Shown here one piece after another: positions 53,416-61,635 of a stretch of DNA of 64,000 bases; positions within the stretch are counted from its first letter, which is position 1; each line of letters opens with the position of its first letter. The stretch is from NCBI GenBank assembly GCA_965224015.1, contig OZ245032.1:2418001-2482000 (forward strand), read 5' to 3'. The stretch comes from CBDCVD01 sp965224015. GTDB taxonomy: Bacteria > Pseudomonadota > Alphaproteobacteria > Rhizobiales > CBDCVD01. The notes beneath the pieces are model-generated. The model was given only the letters and a program-made list of their open reading frames with translations. It was not told where the DNA came from and did no database searches. A program made the position numbers and the translations under genes.

Positions 53416-53856
53416 GTGCAATTATTTATGCGGTCTAGAGGGCGCACAGGTTTGACAATTGCCGCTGCGCTTGGCCTGGTGGTTTTCGTCACCACACCCT
53501 CCATTGCAGCCTGTGAGAAACCGAGCCCACCAGACTGCGTCTACAAAAAAGGCAAATTCGGCGGCCAGTTCGAGTTCCTCGACTGCAAGTCCTTCTTTGA
53601 TACCTATATCAAAAAGGTCAATGGTTATGCCGCATGCCTGCAAAAAGACGCCAAAGTCATCGAAGCTGCCTTCCAAAACGAGGTAAAGGGGCTGGAGAGC
53701 GAGTTTCAAACGCGCATGACGGCCATACGGGAAAAGTATCAGGCGCGCGGGGCGCCTTATGATGCAAAATTCAAGGCCTTAAAGCGCGAAACCGATGCTG
53801 CGACCAAGGCCTTGAAAAGTCGGATAGCCAAACGCTCCAACGCGCCTTTGAACTAG
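53416..53856 (+). CDS. Secreted protein of unknown function
   Basis: 146 aa from a GTG at 53416 with GGGAGAA 5 bp upstream (GGGAGAATC is itself duplicated there). Signal peptide of about 30 residues (TIAAALGLVVFVTTPSIAA before CEKPSPPDC); four Cys in the first mature 55 residues (C, C, C, C near 32, 39, 56, 73) could form disulfides. The rest is a charged helical stretch ending KSRIAKRSNAPLN. Not recognised; a lipoprotein is possible but the Cys lacks a clear lipobox (SIAAC). Confidence 0.6.
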   Translation: MQLFMRSRGRTGLTIAAALGLVVFVTTPSIAACEKPSPPDCVYKKGKFGGQFEFLDCKSFFDTYIKKVNGYAACLQKDAKVIEAAFQNEVKGLESEFQTRMTAIREKYQARGAPYDAKFKALKRETDAATKALKSRIAKRSNAPLN

Positions 53857-54248
53857 CGCGTATCAGGTCTAAAGTCAGGGTTATGGCGGCCATTGCCGCC
53901 AGCAAGGCCATATCAGACGAATGGCAATCTGCGCCCGATGAATTTACCAGGCAAAACCTATTGACGTTACACATCTAGCGCCTGCATGGGGTTTGACTAT
54001 GGCATTTCGGCAACGCTGGCACAAAAAATGCGCTCACATGGCCTTTGTAAAGGTGCATTAACCTTTACGCCAAATTATAACCATGACTATCATGCCCGTA
54101 GTCGAATCACGTTGTATCGGGCCAAACGGGGAACTGAGCGAGCGGGAGAGGCGTGTGCCTTTGGTGGCACGGCACGTGACATGAATTGGGCGATTATGAA
54201 TAACCGCGACATTTTTATGAATAACCGCGACATTTTAAAGAGAAACCT
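53857..54248. other. Gene-free stretch with family D repeat and leader duplication
   Basis: Holds CTAGCGCGTATCAGGTCT (MITE-type end), the family D repeat at 53873-53945, a TTTGTAAAGGTGCATTAACC/TTTACG palindrome near 54043-54068, and a 19 bp direct repeat ATGAATAACCGCGACATTT (54196-54235) just before the lipoprotein start. No clear gene. Confidence 0.5.
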
Positions 54249-54941
54249 ATGCGCCATCAGCTGATACTCACCACAGGGATATCTGTGTGCGCGATCGTCA
54301 TAGCCGGCTGTGCAGGCACGCGCTTTGAAGATGGCGCGCGCACATTGCCGCGACAGCAGGTCTTTGTTCAGCGTCCGAACGTGCACGTTAAGCCTGCACC
54401 GGCAAGCCGCTACCGTAGAGGCGGGCTTGTTATTACCGACCCGCGGCCGGTTGCAAACGCTGCGGCCGAAGAGCGGGCACGACAAGCCTCCATAACCGCG
54501 AACCCGGTCATCAATCCAGCGCCGCCGCCGGATGTTCAGGGCGTTGCCCGGGCGCCCCTGCCGGAACCGAATACGGATGCGGTCCAACGGGAGCCGTCCG
54601 TCCGCCGCCAAGTCGCCAGTGTCGGCAACCCGGTGACCAACACCCGATCCACCTTGAGTGCCCTCACCAAGCGCGATCTTCTCGGTAACTGGAAGCTGGC
54701 TTTTGGCGGCAGGAACTGTCTGATAGGGTTCAGTCTCACCCAGTGGCAGGGTGGTAATCGTGCCTTTACGCGCAACTGTACAGCGACCGCCCTGAAATCC
54801 GTTTCATCCTGGCGCCTGCAGGGAGAGCAGTTGGTATTGCGCAACGCGCAGGGAGAGACCGTTGCCACCATGAGCCGATCAAGCCAAACCCGTTTTTCCG
54901 GTCAAACCAATGGCGGTCGCGCGGTTCGCTTCTGGCGCTGA
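54249..54941 (+). CDS. AprI/Inh-domain lipoprotein (metalloprotease-inhibitor-like)
   Basis: 230 aa. Lipobox VIAGC with Cys21, so a probable lipidated outer or inner membrane protein. A Pro/Arg-rich middle (30-130) is followed by a C-terminal Inh-like beta-barrel domain (about 140-230: LGNWKLAFGGRNCLIGFSLTQW, NCTATALKSVSSWRLQGEQLVL, GETVATMSRSS, FSGQTNGGRAVRFWR). The two Cys of the barrel are present. Omp19/Inh family proteins inhibit proteases or have structural roles; the role here is unknown. Confidence 0.75.
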   Translation: MRHQLILTTGISVCAIVIAGCAGTRFEDGARTLPRQQVFVQRPNVHVKPAPASRYRRGGLVITDPRPVANAAAEERARQASITANPVINPAPPPDVQGVARAPLPEPNTDAVQREPSVRRQVASVGNPVTNTRSTLSALTKRDLLGNWKLAFGGRNCLIGFSLTQWQGGNRAFTRNCTATALKSVSSWRLQGEQLVLRNAQGETVATMSRSSQTRFSGQTNGGRAVRFWR

Positions 54942-54985
54942 AGTGCACGGGGTTTGAATAAGGCGCAACATGCGGTCGTTGTAAT

Positions 54986-56125
54986 TTGGTAAGCGTTCTC
55001 GAGCACTATCAATCTCTCGTCGACACGGGTGTGTTAAGCGCCGACGCCGCTCAGGCGCAGGTGGCCACACATCTTGATCACATTGCCCAAAACCTGACAA
55101 AGCATCGGCCTCCGGCTTTGCCCGGCGCCTATTGGCGTTGGCCGTTCGGAAATGGCAAACGCGCGCATACGAGATTAAAGGGGGCCTATATCTGGGGCGG
55201 TGTGGGGCGCGGCAAATCCATGTTGATGGACCTGTTTTTTGATGGCGCGCCCATAAAGGCCAAGCGCCGGGTGCATTTTCACCGGTTCATGGAAGAGGTG
55301 CACCAAAACGTCCATGCCTACCGGCAAACCCAGGAAAAGCACCACCGGGCGGACCCCATCCCGGTATTGGTTGGCGACATAATGGCTGAGACGACACTAT
55401 TGTGTCTTGATGAGTTTCAGGTCAACGACATTACCGATGCGATGATCCTGTCGCGGCTTTTTGCCGGCCTGTTCGATGCGGGCCTGGTGTTGGTGGCCAC
55501 CTCGAACATTCCCCCGTCCGCGCTTTACCGGGACGGCCTGAACCGGGCGCTGTTCCTGCCTTTTATTGACCTTCTCCATGCACATACAGATATCCTGCAT
55601 CTTGATGGGCAACACGACCACCGATTGGGCAAGCTGGTAGGGCATCAGATGTATTATACGCCGCACGACGCGCGCGCCGTTGAGCGTTTGAAGGCCGCAT
55701 ACAAGCGCCTCACCGGTGGCGTTGAGACGGGCCCTTGTGCTATTGAATACAAAAAGCGCCTTATTCATGTCCCCCATGCGGCTTTCGGCATTGCGCGCTT
55801 TACCTTTTCCCAGATTTGCGAGGTGCCCCTGGCCGCGGCCGATTATCTGCAGATCGCGCAGACATTTCACACCCTGATAGTCGAGGATATTCCTGTGATT
55901 ACCCCGCGTCTGCGGGACGCAGGGCGGCGCTTTGTGTATTTGATTGATGCGCTTTATGAGGCAAAAGTAAAACTGATCGCCTCCGCGGCGGTGCCGGCAC
56001 ATTTGTTGTGCAAGGACGAAGCCCTGGCACCTATATTTGCGCGCGCCGCCTCGCGCATGGTGGAAATGCGCGGCGAGGAATACCTGGTTTTAGCGCATCG
56101 CGGCGCCGCCTCTTATACCAAGTAG
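54986..56125 (+). CDS. zapE: Cell division ATPase ZapE (AFG1/LACE1 family)
   Basis: 379 aa from a TTG start. AFG1-like P-loop ATPase: Walker A IWGGVGRGKSMLMDLFF (about 69-85), HFHRFMEEVHQNVHAYR, Walker B LLCLDEFQVNDITDAMIL and sensor LVATSNIPPSALY; C-terminal part RFTFSQICEVPLAAADYLQIA and LIDALYEAKVKLIASA. In E. coli it affects the Z ring. The stop codon is in a family A repeat (ACC-AAG-TAG), so the repeat supplies the final residues SYTK. Confidence 0.93.
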   Translation: MVSVLEHYQSLVDTGVLSADAAQAQVATHLDHIAQNLTKHRPPALPGAYWRWPFGNGKRAHTRLKGAYIWGGVGRGKSMLMDLFFDGAPIKAKRRVHFHRFMEEVHQNVHAYRQTQEKHHRADPIPVLVGDIMAETTLLCLDEFQVNDITDAMILSRLFAGLFDAGLVLVATSNIPPSALYRDGLNRALFLPFIDLLHAHTDILHLDGQHDHRLGKLVGHQMYYTPHDARAVERLKAAYKRLTGGVETGPCAIEYKKRLIHVPHAAFGIARFTFSQICEVPLAAADYLQIAQTFHTLIVEDIPVITPRLRDAGRRFVYLIDALYEAKVKLIASAAVPAHLLCKDEALAPIFARAASRMVEMRGEEYLVLAHRGAASYTK

Positions 56126-56216
56126 CCTTAACAAGGACTCATGCCTTGGCGTCAAAGCGTTGTGTTATCAAGGCAGGACACCAGTCGGCGTGTCCATAAA
56201 GCCCATACCGCTGGTA
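56116..56216 (-). repeat. Family A repeat overlapping the end of zapE
   Basis: TACCAAGTAGCCTTAAC to TACCGCTGGTA; its first bases encode the last zapE codons and stop. It lies at the zapE / pilus-protein convergent junction. Confidence 0.85.
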
Positions 56217-56233
56217 TTAACTCCGGTTACGGA

Positions 56234-56740
56234 TCATTCGTTCATCGACGGGTCGGATGTTACCAACGAATTGCGATCCTGGATCTGCTGTTTGATGGCG
56301 GAGAATGACACGCCGTCACCGATCATGACAGTGGGGCCGCAAGTCGGTGTGCAGCTCAGGGTCTGGCGGTCAAAGCCACGATAGATATAGACCGTGTTGT
56401 CCTTGGGCTCTGATACATTCAGGATAGTCTCGGCAATAATCTCCCCTTCGTTATCGAGGATGATCAGGTTGGTGGAGCCGAACGCCTTGCCGGTAACAAT
56501 GATGGTGGTGTTGTTTTGAATTGAGGCATCCGAATAAACCGGATTGCCAACGATGACCGCCGCCGCGGGCCGGCTCACCTTGACAATGCGGGCACGGTCA
56601 AGCCCCACGGTCAGCGTCTCCTGTGCAACACCGGCAACACTGTTTCCCAAAATGGATAAAACAGCAAGGGCAAAGGCCGACATAATCGTGATCGTGCGGC
56701 AAGGGTAAGGGATACGCAGGGCCATAGGTCTATCCACTTT
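56234..56740 (-). CDS. Pilus assembly N-terminal-domain protein (CpaC/RcpA N-domain-like)
   Basis: 168 aa from ATG 56740 (56725 also possible). Signal-like segment (about residues 18-40) then a domain matching the secretin N-terminal part: TLTVGLDRARIVKVSRPAAAVIVGNPVYSDASIQ and GKAFGSTNLIILDNEGEIIAE, compare VIELPNAVSDILVSDP and NEIGQANIFFFDAQG in the cpaC product here. There is no secretin channel domain. It stands divergent from the pilin genes; proteins like this are regular tad-locus members. A C-terminal Cys pair (LSCTPTCGP) may form a disulfide. Confidence 0.78.
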   Translation of the reverse strand, partial: KVDRPMALRIPYPCRTITIMSAFALAVLSILGNSVAGVAQETLTVGLDRARIVKVSRPAAAVIVGNPVYSDASIQNNTTIIVTGKAFGSTNLIILDNEGEIIAETILNVSEPKDNTVYIYRGFDRQTLSCTPTCGPTVMIGDGVSFSAIKQQIQDRNSLVTSDPSMNE

Positions 56741-57058
56741 CATTATACAGTTCAAACATACACGGTTTCGCATTGCTGTTTCAATTAAGCGCCAGAATGG
56801 TGAATAATTTGCAAACGCCTATTGGATCCTTTGCAATAAAATAAAACAAAATAAAAACAAAGAACTAATGGGAATCCATAAGCGCCCGGACCATGACCAG
56901 ACGCACCCGTGAGAGGGCGCGGCGCCAATATACGAAAGTCGCGTAAAAATATTAGGATTTTGGTAACGGTTGGTGACTAGCGTCGGTTGTACGAAGGCGT
57001 AAAGTTAGCTGGGTAATCAGTTTATCCGGTTAAGGAGTAACAAATAGGAGGTTAAACA
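56741..57058. promoter_or_regulatory. Divergent pilus intergenic region
   Basis: 318 bp between the divergent cpaC-N-like gene and flp1. Contains an AAATAAAACAAAAT-rich stretch (about 56836-56860) and, before flp1, a leader ending in a strong AGGAGG ribosome site 7 bp from the ATG. Exact promoter boxes are not clear to me. Confidence 0.4.
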
Positions 57059-57238
57059 ATGAAAACTACTTTCAAACGTTTTGTTAAGGATGAATCCGGG
57101 GCAACAGCCATTGAATATGGATTGATTGCAGCGCTGATCGCCGTTGTTATCATTACCGCTGTAACTCAGGTAGGTACGCGTCTTGAGCGCACTTTCCAGA
57201 AGGTTCGTGACGGACTGCCAGCCGCAGCCACTATTTAA
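57059..57238 (+). CDS. flp: Flp-type pilin, copy 1
   Basis: 59 aa prepilin. Class IVb signature: basic leader MKTTFKRFVKDESG, cleavage after Gly14, mature start ATAIEYGLIAALIAVVIITA with Glu5 and Tyr6. Single hydrophobic helix, then RTFQKVRDGLPAAATI. Processed by the CpaA peptidase encoded 0.9 kb downstream. Ribosome site AGGAGG. Followed by a strong terminator, which fits high expression of the pilin relative to downstream cpa genes. Confidence 0.93.
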   Translation: MKTTFKRFVKDESGATAIEYGLIAALIAVVIITAVTQVGTRLERTFQKVRDGLPAAATI

Positions 57239-57251
57239 ACTGACTGTGAGA

Positions 57252-57278
57252 AAAGGGAGCGCGGTTGGCGCTCCCTTT
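57252..57278 (+). terminator. Rho-independent terminator after flp1
   Basis: Perfect 11 bp stem AAAGGGAGCGC / GCGCTCCCTTT with a 5-base loop, followed by TTTATTGTT. Confidence 0.85.
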
Positions 57279-57500
57279 ATTGTTAAAAAGGGCTTAAGAG
57301 TCTGATTCAAAATTCGGTGCCATCATCGAAGCTGACTAAAATTCCATATGATTTTGGCGATTTTCCTGCTCCTGTAAAACATTCAGCCTTCCATAAGGGC
57401 ACAAATGGTTTCATTTTATCCCAAAACCGACGCATTGGATGTCGCAAATTGAATTTCCAATCAGGCTCCAAGTCAGGAGTAACAAATAGGAGGTTAAACA

Positions 57501-57680
57501 ATGAAAATCACTTTCAAACGTTTTGTTGAGGATGAGTCCGGGGCAACAGCCATTGAATATGGATTGATTGCAGCGCTGATTGCCGTTGTTATCATTACCG
57601 CTGTAACTCAGGTAGGTACGCGTCTTGAGCGCACTTTCCAGAAGGTTCGTGACGGACTGCCAGCTGCCAAAACGCCTTAA
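57501..57680 (+). CDS. flp: Flp-type pilin, copy 2
   Basis: 59 aa, differing from copy 1 only in K/E and T/I changes in the leader and at the last residues (AAATI versus AAKTP). The leader with ribosome site is also duplicated (GGAGTAACAAATAGGAGG). The mature core is identical, so both should enter the same fibre. The terminator after this copy (57693-57718) is degenerate: GGGGGCGGTTGGCGCTCCC, with part of the left arm missing. The 260 bp between copies holds an unexplained minus-strand frame (see findings). Confidence 0.93.
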   Translation: MKITFKRFVEDESGATAIEYGLIAALIAVVIITAVTQVGTRLERTFQKVRDGLPAAKTP

Positions 57681-57692
57681 AGCAACTGCGAA

Positions 57693-57718
57693 AAAGGGGG
57701 CGGTTGGCGCTCCCTTTA
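57693..57718 (+). terminator. Degenerate terminator after flp2
   Basis: Homologous to the flp1 terminator but with a small deletion in the left arm, so the stem is much weaker. This could allow read-through toward cpaA. Confidence 0.5.
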
Positions 57719-57806
57719 CTATTATTGCAAAAGCTAAAATAATACCAGTTCTGGATAAGAGAAACAGAGTGAGGGGCTATTAAGACCTGACATGCTCTAG
57801 CTGTAA

Positions 57807-57906
57807 TACCAAGGGTCCTTAACAATGACTCATGGCTTAGCGTCAAGCAAGTATGTTATCAAGGCAGTACACCAGTCGGCGTGTCTATAAAGCCAATACC
57901 GCTGGT
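57807..57906 (-). repeat. Family A palindromic repeat
   Basis: Full copy between flp2 and cpaA, preceded by a MITE-type end TTAAGACCTGACATGCTCTAG (57780-57800). Confidence 0.85.
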
Positions 57907-57960
57907 ATTAATTAACGGCCCATAAAGTCAAATCGCGTAGCTTTCCTGCCCATGAGACGC

Positions 57961-58026
57961 GCTATGGCAAAATGCGAGAAGGATACGGCAAAGCCCCATG
58001 ATTTCGATTAAACGCATTTCGCTATA
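57961..58026. repeat. Inverted repeat GCAAAATGCG / CGCATTTCGC (family C partner)
   Basis: GCTATGGCAAAATGCGAG..AAACGCATTTCGCTATAA, homologous to 49526-49595. It lies 60 bp before the cpaA start. Confidence 0.6.
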
Positions 58027-58087
58027 ATCAATAAAAACCGCAAGCAAAAGACGATTTGATAACACAGTTACACCTGGGCAGGTCAGT

Positions 58088-58603
58088 ATGGTAGAAGCGC
58101 TTTTTTTAACCGTCTTTCCCCTTTGTGTGGTGTATGCCGGGGTGAGTGACATGCTGACAATGAAAATCCCCAATAGGGTCTCGATTGTTCTTGTTGCCGG
58201 ATTTGTGTTGCTTGCCCCTTTATCGAAGCTGGGTTGGGATCAGATCGGCTGGCATCTGATCGGTGCGCTGCTTGTGTTTGTTGTGGCGTTTATCCTGTTC
58301 GCGCTCAATTTTGTGGGTGGGGGGGATGCCAAACTGCTGCCCGCCGTTGTTTTGTGGATGGGTCCGGAACTGTCCATTCCCTATGTGCTGCTGGTTGCGA
58401 TGCTGGGCGGGCTGCTGGCCATGGGCCTGTTGTACATGCGAGGCGGGCTCATGCCTCCTATTTTGCATAGATGCGACTGGATTATGCGCCTGCACCGTGC
58501 CAAAGGTGACATGCCTTACGGGATCCCCCTGGCTGCCGCGGGGCTTTCTCTTTATCTGCAAACGCCCATAGTGCAAAGCCTATTTCAGGGTGCGGGGTCG
58601 TGA
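58088..58603 (+). CDS. cpaA: Prepilin peptidase CpaA
   Basis: 171 aa membrane aspartic peptidase that cleaves Flp prepilins. The two catalytic Asp are in GVSDMLTMKIPN (Asp21) and the GxGD-like FVGGGDAKLLPA (about 75-86). Five to six hydrophobic segments. The length is that of a stand-alone CpaA/TadV without the methylase domain. It is followed by two family A repeats and 300 bp before cpaB, so cpaB-F may have their own promoter. Confidence 0.92.
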   Translation: MVEALFLTVFPLCVVYAGVSDMLTMKIPNRVSIVLVAGFVLLAPLSKLGWDQIGWHLIGALLVFVVAFILFALNFVGGGDAKLLPAVVLWMGPELSIPYVLLVAMLGGLLAMGLLYMRGGLMPPILHRCDWIMRLHRAKGDMPYGIPLAAAGLSLYLQTPIVQSLFQGAGS

Positions 58604-58651
58604 CAGGCTTGATGGGAGAATCGGTAATCACCCCGGGTTTTCCAAATCTTA

Positions 58652-58863
58652 TACCAGCGGTATGGGCTTATATACACGCCTATACACGCCGTCTGGAACG
58701 GGGCCTTGATACCATACCTATTGACGCGACCGCATGAGCCCTTGTCGAGGGTCTTGGTATTATACCAAGGGCCCTTGCCAATGACTCATGGCTTAGCGTC
58801 AAAGCGTTATGTTATCAAGGCCCCACCCCAGTCGGCGTGTCTATAAAGCCCATACCGCTGGTA
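58652..58863. repeat. Two family A repeats in inverted arrangement
   Basis: A plus-oriented copy at 58652-58759 (with a TATACACGCC duplication) is followed at once by a minus-oriented copy at 58763-58863, making a ~210 bp palindrome. Confidence 0.85.
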
Positions 58864-59161
58864 TTATTCGCAGATTGCTTTCATACAAAGCTAAGTAATT
58901 TTTGCAAGGAATTGTTTAACCGCCTGTTGGTGTGCTTCAGTTTGTGGACAACAGGAAGCTGACGATGGTCGTCGCGCCGCTACGGTGCGGCGGGCTCGTG
59001 TTGTCCGAAGTTCATACGACATACGAACGCAGGTGTCACCGATTGCCGGTATTTGCGCTTTGTTAACGATAAGAGAACAGGGTCCGTTAACCATAATTTG
59101 ACGAAATTATCGGACAGTGATGACAGTCGGTGCCCCCGCACCTGATGCAAAGGATAGTATA
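58864..59161. promoter_or_regulatory. cpaB upstream region with CtrA-type half-site
   Basis: TTAACCAT at 59087-59094, 68 bp before the cpaB ATG, matches the CtrA half-site word; a second TTAAC lies at 59063. A hairpin GCCGCTACGG..CGGCGGGC is near 58977-58993. No gene seen. Control of pilus genes by CtrA is known in Caulobacter; here it is an inference. Confidence 0.4.
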
Positions 59162-59965
59162 ATGAATATGACGCGTATTATTGCTGTTGTTGTTGCGTTG
59201 ATCGCAGCAGTGGGTGCGGCAATTCTGGCATTTAATCTGACCGGAACTCCCGATCGCGAGGTTGTCATCAAGGACAAGGTCGAGCGAGAAAGAATTCTTA
59301 TCGCGACAACAGACATCAGCGTTGGTGAGAAAATCAGCCTGGTAAACACCAGTTGGGAAGACTGGCCTAGCGAGTTGCTGCAGCCTTGGATGATTACCGA
59401 GGCTTCACAGCCTGATGCCTTGGATAAACTGGTGGGCACCTATGTCCGCAGTTCCCTGGCGAGCCGCGAGCCGATCAAGGAAAGCAAACTCATTCGCTCA
59501 GATAGCGGTTTTATGTCGGTGGTGCTGCCGTCGGGCAAACGGGCGATATCGGTACCAATCAATTACTCAAGTGGTGTTAGCGGGTTTATTTTCCCCAATG
59601 ACAGGGTTGACGTGATCCTGACCAATACCAGCGACAGAAATGACTCACGCAACAGTCGTTACTTTACGGAAACGCTGCTCACCAATGTTCGCATCCTGGC
59701 GATAAACCAGAATGTCGACAGCGCCACCAAAAAGGATGGGGAAAACAAGGATCAAAAGGCTATCGATCTGAACAATAACGCCACAGCCACTCTTGAACTG
59801 GGACCCAAGGAAGCCGAAGTCCTCGCAAAATCGCAGCAGCTCGGTATCCTCACGCTTGTTCTGCGCAGCGTCGAAGATATCAACGAGGAGCCGGGCGAAG
59901 CCAACAAACTGAATTCAGGCCGCACAGGTGTGAAGATCGTCAAGTACGGTGTCCGCATTAACTGA
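59162..59965 (+). CDS. cpaB: Flp pilus assembly protein CpaB (RcpC)
   Basis: 267 aa from ATG 59162 (a frame extension to 59117 is unlikely). Membrane anchor at residues 5-27, then an SAF domain (ILIATTDISVGEKISLVN; YVRSSLASREPIKESKL) and the RcpC part (SGKRAISVPINYSSGVSGFIFPNDRVDVILT; TLELGPKEAEVLAKSQQLGILTLVLRS). Periplasmic pilus assembly factor, first of the cpaB-F run. Confidence 0.93.
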   Translation: MNMTRIIAVVVALIAAVGAAILAFNLTGTPDREVVIKDKVERERILIATTDISVGEKISLVNTSWEDWPSELLQPWMITEASQPDALDKLVGTYVRSSLASREPIKESKLIRSDSGFMSVVLPSGKRAISVPINYSSGVSGFIFPNDRVDVILTNTSDRNDSRNSRYFTETLLTNVRILAINQNVDSATKKDGENKDQKAIDLNNNATATLELGPKEAEVLAKSQQLGILTLVLRSVEDINEEPGEANKLNSGRTGVKIVKYGVRIN

Positions 59966-60012
59966 TTATCAAAGTTAAGTCCAAACGAGCGCGTAAAGCG
60001 CGGAGAAGCACA

Positions 60013-61554
60013 ATGTTACGCAAGCAAGTCAAGACGTTTTTTCGTACCCTCGTCGTAAGCGCAATTGTCATTGGTTTGGCTGGTGCTGGCAGTGTTTGGG
60101 GTGCGGATCAAAGTGACGGGTCACCAGCATCGGAGACCTTTCCCAAATATGTTAAACTGGCTCAATCACAGGTAACGCAGACGATCAAGATCGGTGTGAG
60201 CAAGGCCGTGGTCATCGAGTTGCCAAATGCGGTTAGCGATATTCTGGTGTCTGACCCTGGGGTTGCCGATGCGCTTTTACGCACCTCAACGCGCGCCTAT
60301 GTCATTGGTAACGAGATTGGCCAGGCCAATATCTTTTTCTTCGATGCCCAGGGTCGGCAAATCGCCAACGTCGATCTTTATGTGCAAAACGACATCGGTG
60401 AGCTTGAGCGCCAGTTGCAGCGCCTCATTCCCGGGAGTGAAATCGAAGTCGAGATTATCAACAACAACATCCTGCTGATTGGAACGGTGCGCACGCCGTT
60501 GGATTCGCAGCGCGCCGCCGACATGGCTGGACGCTTTATCGGCACCAAGGCCGACCGCGTGCGTGAGCAAAACCGGGATCAGCAAGGTGCCAGCGGTGAT
60601 ATCAACTTGCTTTTCCGACCTGATGGGGATGGAACGTCAGAGGACAACTATAGCCAGGTGCTGAATCTGCTAACCGTAAACGCTTCCGACCAGGTTATGC
60701 TGAAGGTTCTCATTGCGGAAATGCGTCGCGATGTTATCAAGCAATTGGGGGTTGACCTGCAAGGCAGTTTTGGCGCCGCCACGGTATTGAGAAGTGCCAC
60801 GCCACATCCTGTAAATAAAGCCTTCCAATCGCTCAATCAACTGCAAACGGGAGGCTCGGATTTTAGTGCCAACCTGCGTGCGTTTGAGCAGGCTGGATTA
60901 GCCAAACTGCTGGCCGAGCCGGTCCTTACGGCGGTTTCCGGAGAGACGGCAAAGTTTTTGGTTGGCGGAGAAATGGCCCTGCCAACCGAAGTCGGTGTGA
61001 ATGAGTTCTCGGATAGGGCTGCGGTAAGAACGGAACTCAAGCCGATCGGGGTCAGCCTGACATTTACGCCTGTTGTCCTTTCCAGCGGTCGGATCAACCT
61101 GCGGGTGAATACGGAAGTCACCAACATCACTGAGGCTAACAAAAGTGTCGTGGCAAGCCGCGGGGGTTACGGTCATTATTCTATACCCACCATAAGGGTT
61201 CGCCGCGCCTCGACGACGGTTGAATTGCCCTCGGGCGGCTCCATGGCCATTGCCGGACTGATCGAAGAGGAAGTCAGGCAAGCCATGAGTGGTATGCCGG
61301 TACTGCGTAAGCTGCCGATTATCGGCGCCCTGTTCCGCAGCCGTGATTACCTGCGCGCTGAAACCGAGTTGGCGATTATCGTCACCCCTTATACGGTCAA
61401 ACCGGCAACACGTTCCGAGTTCACAGACCCAACCCAGGGATTTGTCGAAGCGTCCGATAGTGAGGCGATTTTTATGGGGCGGCTCAATCGGGTATACGGG
61501 TTGCGGCAGGTTCAGGGGAACTATTCCGGGCGCATCGGCTATGTTTACAAATAA
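60013..61554 (+). CDS. cpaC: Flp pilus secretin CpaC (RcpA)
   Basis: 513 aa outer-membrane channel. Signal peptide about 1-33; N-terminal pilus domain (about 55-130, KIGVSKAVVIELPNAVSDILVSDP), BON-like middle (LERQLQRLIPGSEIEVEIINNNILLIG), then the secretin core (about 230-470: MLKVLIAEMRRDVIKQLGVDLQGSFG, SGETAKFLVGGEMALP, GVSLTFTPVVLSSGRINLRVNTEVTNI, GGSMAIAGLIEEEVRQAMSG split by conserved Gly-rich turns, VLRKLPIIGALFRSRDYLRAETELAIIVTPY). GGAG-type ribosome site. Confidence 0.95.
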   Translation: MLRKQVKTFFRTLVVSAIVIGLAGAGSVWGADQSDGSPASETFPKYVKLAQSQVTQTIKIGVSKAVVIELPNAVSDILVSDPGVADALLRTSTRAYVIGNEIGQANIFFFDAQGRQIANVDLYVQNDIGELERQLQRLIPGSEIEVEIINNNILLIGTVRTPLDSQRAADMAGRFIGTKADRVREQNRDQQGASGDINLLFRPDGDGTSEDNYSQVLNLLTVNASDQVMLKVLIAEMRRDVIKQLGVDLQGSFGAATVLRSATPHPVNKAFQSLNQLQTGGSDFSANLRAFEQAGLAKLLAEPVLTAVSGETAKFLVGGEMALPTEVGVNEFSDRAAVRTELKPIGVSLTFTPVVLSSGRINLRVNTEVTNITEANKSVVASRGGYGHYSIPTIRVRRASTTVELPSGGSMAIAGLIEEEVRQAMSGMPVLRKLPIIGALFRSRDYLRAETELAIIVTPYTVKPATRSEFTDPTQGFVEASDSEAIFMGRLNRVYGLRQVQGNYSGRIGYVYK

Positions 61555-61635
61555 CAAAGGTGGAATTGCACGCGTTAAGGGATCAACGAGGAAAACTTTG
61601 ATCATAAACGCACAACGCGGGACGTGGAGAGAGTA

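Noticed and set aside
53986..54264. 92-codon plus-strand frame upstream of the Inh-like lipoprotein
   Set aside because: It runs over a palindrome and a 19 bp direct repeat and into the lipoprotein start in another frame; no family resemblance.
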